Source: Cyprinodon diabolis (taxonomy: Eukaryota > Chordata > Actinopteri > Cyprinodontiformes > Cyprinodontidae). Taken from it: a stretch of DNA of 64,000 nucleotides. The position numbers and the translations under genes were made by a program. Positions 51,501 to 54,500 of this stretch are shown one piece after another. Position 1 is the first letter of the stretch. Each line of letters begins with the position of its first letter. The stretch lies in the NCBI GenBank assembly GCA_030533445.1, contig CM060081.1:2375315-2439314 (forward strand), read 5' to 3'. The notes beneath the pieces were generated by a model that saw nothing but the letters and a program-made list of their open reading frames with translations, made no database searches and was not told the DNA's origin.

Positions 51501-54500
51501 AAAAGCCGGGCATACACTGTACAATTTTTCGCCCTGAACGTTGGCCTGATCGAGAAATTGGCCCGCCTTTAGCCTGATGGTGCGTGGCGTAGTGTACAGG
51601 GGGTAACGAGGGGCCATCAGCCTCTAACGACCACCTCCCCATCAGGAATCATAAGGTCAAATTCGGTCTGCCATCTTAAGGTGGTTGTGGGCAAATCGCT
51701 CAGTGGGCAAATAGGGATTCTTCTTGAAACTTCTTCTGGCTCCGCCTTACAGAAGCATGTTGGGGGGCAATGAGTGAAATGGAGTTCTTTCTGTAAAACT
51801 GACAGACCGCAGTAGCCACGTTTGCTCAGCCATGTCTTTGTCCAAATACGTCGTCTCCTTTTCTTTTTAGGGTTTTCAGCACAAATTTGCCCAAATATCC
51901 AAAGCAGCACAGTTCACTCTAGTGAGCTTCATGTTCCTCTTCTACTTGTTTGGCTTCTGGATAGACCAGTCAGGGTAGCGCCGTCTCACTGCGGAGCTGA
52001 GTCCCACCTGGTTTTTAGACGTACAGTGTGAGCAGGTAGATCGCATCAGAGCGTCGGGTCATGAGTGAGAACAAACATGTTGAGCTGTGAACTTTTAAAA
52101 TCTGCGGTTTTGTCGTACGGTGTGAGCTGTAGCTGAGAGCAACCATTGAAAAAATCGTACATTGTATGCCCGGCTTAAGCTGAATTCTTCAAGCTTGGCC
52201 ATGACTTGGATGACTGAGAATCTTCACACGTATACTTTATCTAGTAGATTAATCGCAGTTTATAGAACATACAGACATTTATTCTGTGCTATTTTTATGG
52301 GTCCCAATATCAGAGAGTTACTCAGTGAAGAGCATGTTTCATAAATTTACTGCAGTAGACGGCAAATAAAAGCTGATGAAGGACTGTCAGACCTCTCTGG
52401 GTCAACACTGGAAGGTGAGCTGTTGGAGTTATTATGATTTCTGTTATTTTTATCATTTTATTCATTTATATATTTTATATTGCTTTTAATCATTTGTTTT
52501 TCTATGTTACTGTCATCAGTGGAAATAGTGTATGCAGGTCATAAGACGGTCAAAGGTTTTGCAAGAATCCTTTCCTGTTTTTCATTTGACAAACACAGAA
52601 CTTGAAGTTCATGACCGACACCTTTTTTAAAAGCGTATACTGAAACCAGACAAGTTCCCTATCTTAAAAGTTCATGCCATGTCCAAGAGATTGCGTAATC
52701 AAAACTAACACCTGCTGTTGTAATGTGTTGACTGTACAATAAATAAGCCTGCAAGCGTAGAGCAAGACGAAGATGCACAGAGTAATCCTAAAGCTCTGTA
52801 TATCTTCCGCTTTGCAAAGTACGTTCAGGAAAAATCTTACACTGTCTTTGTTTCATTCTTTATAGGTTAAAGTTGGGGAAACTTAACAACCCTAACATGA
52901 GCTATGCTAACTGCTGCTAAATGAAAAGGTCCCAAGTGGTACTTACGTTCTCGCTGGATCTTTGCTGTTAGTCCGTTGCAAAGCAGAAGAAGGAAAAAAG
53001 ATGGAGGTTGGGATGTGGTCGTTAGTATTATTAGAGACAAACTGTTCAATCTTATACAGCCATGATAAACCTGGGGCTTTAAAAGGTTTTTAGTCATCAG
53101 GTTAGAGCTTAGTGGCTCCTAGCTGCTTGGAGTTTGATGCCTTCTGACTTCTTTACTTTGTTTTTTACTTCTCAGACATTCAAAAAAGTTAAAGATGAAA
53201 ATCAATATACTGGACTTTATTTTCCAAGTTTGAAGACTTCCCATTCAGGTAGCTTCTGGATTCGAGCTTTTTTTTTAAGAGTGTTTTTTTAAACCTTGTA
53301 ATGGCTTGTGAAAACAAGCATAATGAAACTGAAATCAGCTCCACCCCTTAATAATCGGAGTCGTTGAGTCCATAAATGAGTCCACCATTTTTAACATAAA
53401 TGGCTTCCTTCACGTCCCTCTCAAACCACCGGTCTTCTTTGTCCAAAATGTGAACATTAGGTCCTCAAAGATAAAGAAGGCAGGTGGTTTGATAGGGACG
53501 TGAAGGAAGCCATTTATGTTAAAGGAGAAAGACCGACCTTAAACAGAGGAGGTGGACTCAGATTTCAGCTCTCAAAACCCTACCAGTGATAGAGTTGTTG
53601 CTTCCCAGTACAAACTCAAACCCCATCGCTATGCAGGGGAAGAAAAAAAACCTCTCCAGGTCAGTCAGGCCAACAACGACCCTTAACGACTGCCTTTTCA
53701 GAGGAATGGGCCAGTATCGCGTATTGCATAACAGTAGGAGCTCAATGTCTCCCATTATTAAGGACTGGAGCTGGTTTTCCAGTTTCAATCTGCATGTTTT
53801 CTAAGCCATTACAAGGCTTTTGCTTGGAACTCAACGCTGTTTATGACATTTTTAATTGAAAAATCTTCATGGATGGGAAGAGAGATGTCTTCAAACTTGG
53901 AAACAAAGTTCATTAGATTATTTTTTTTACTTTTTGGAATGACTATGACCTGGATGACTGAGAATCTCCACCAGCACTTCTCAAACATGAAGGCATGAGC
54001 TCCTAATGTGTGACATTAGCGGGTCGATGAAAGCCAAAATCAAAGGAAAAACAAGCAGTTCGTCTCTTATCAAAAGTTAGAAACTTTATCAGCTCTGCTT
54101 TATGCTTAGAATACAGCATCACTGAACAAATCTGAGGAAACTACACAAATCAAGAAAGGTGGAGAGCCGGAGGCTGAAAGCAAGACTGTAATAACACATA
54201 GTTAGGTTGTTTAGCATGTGAATACGTTATGGTTAGAAAAAGTTACGTTACCCTAAAAGAGAAAAGTGACATAGAGTCTGTGAAGGAAGCCGAGAAAACT
54301 TACCTGTAAGAATGTTCCGTATCAGTGGAGAATAAGCAGGGACCAAAACAGAGACAACATACAAACGTTAGATCAATGACAACCCATTAGGTTAGTTAGG
54401 AAAAAAAAGCTGGCTTTGAAGGATCCACAGGCCCCCTTAACGCGATGTCCCTTCAAAGCAGAAACTACATCGCTCCATGCTACATCGAGGGTCCTGCATC

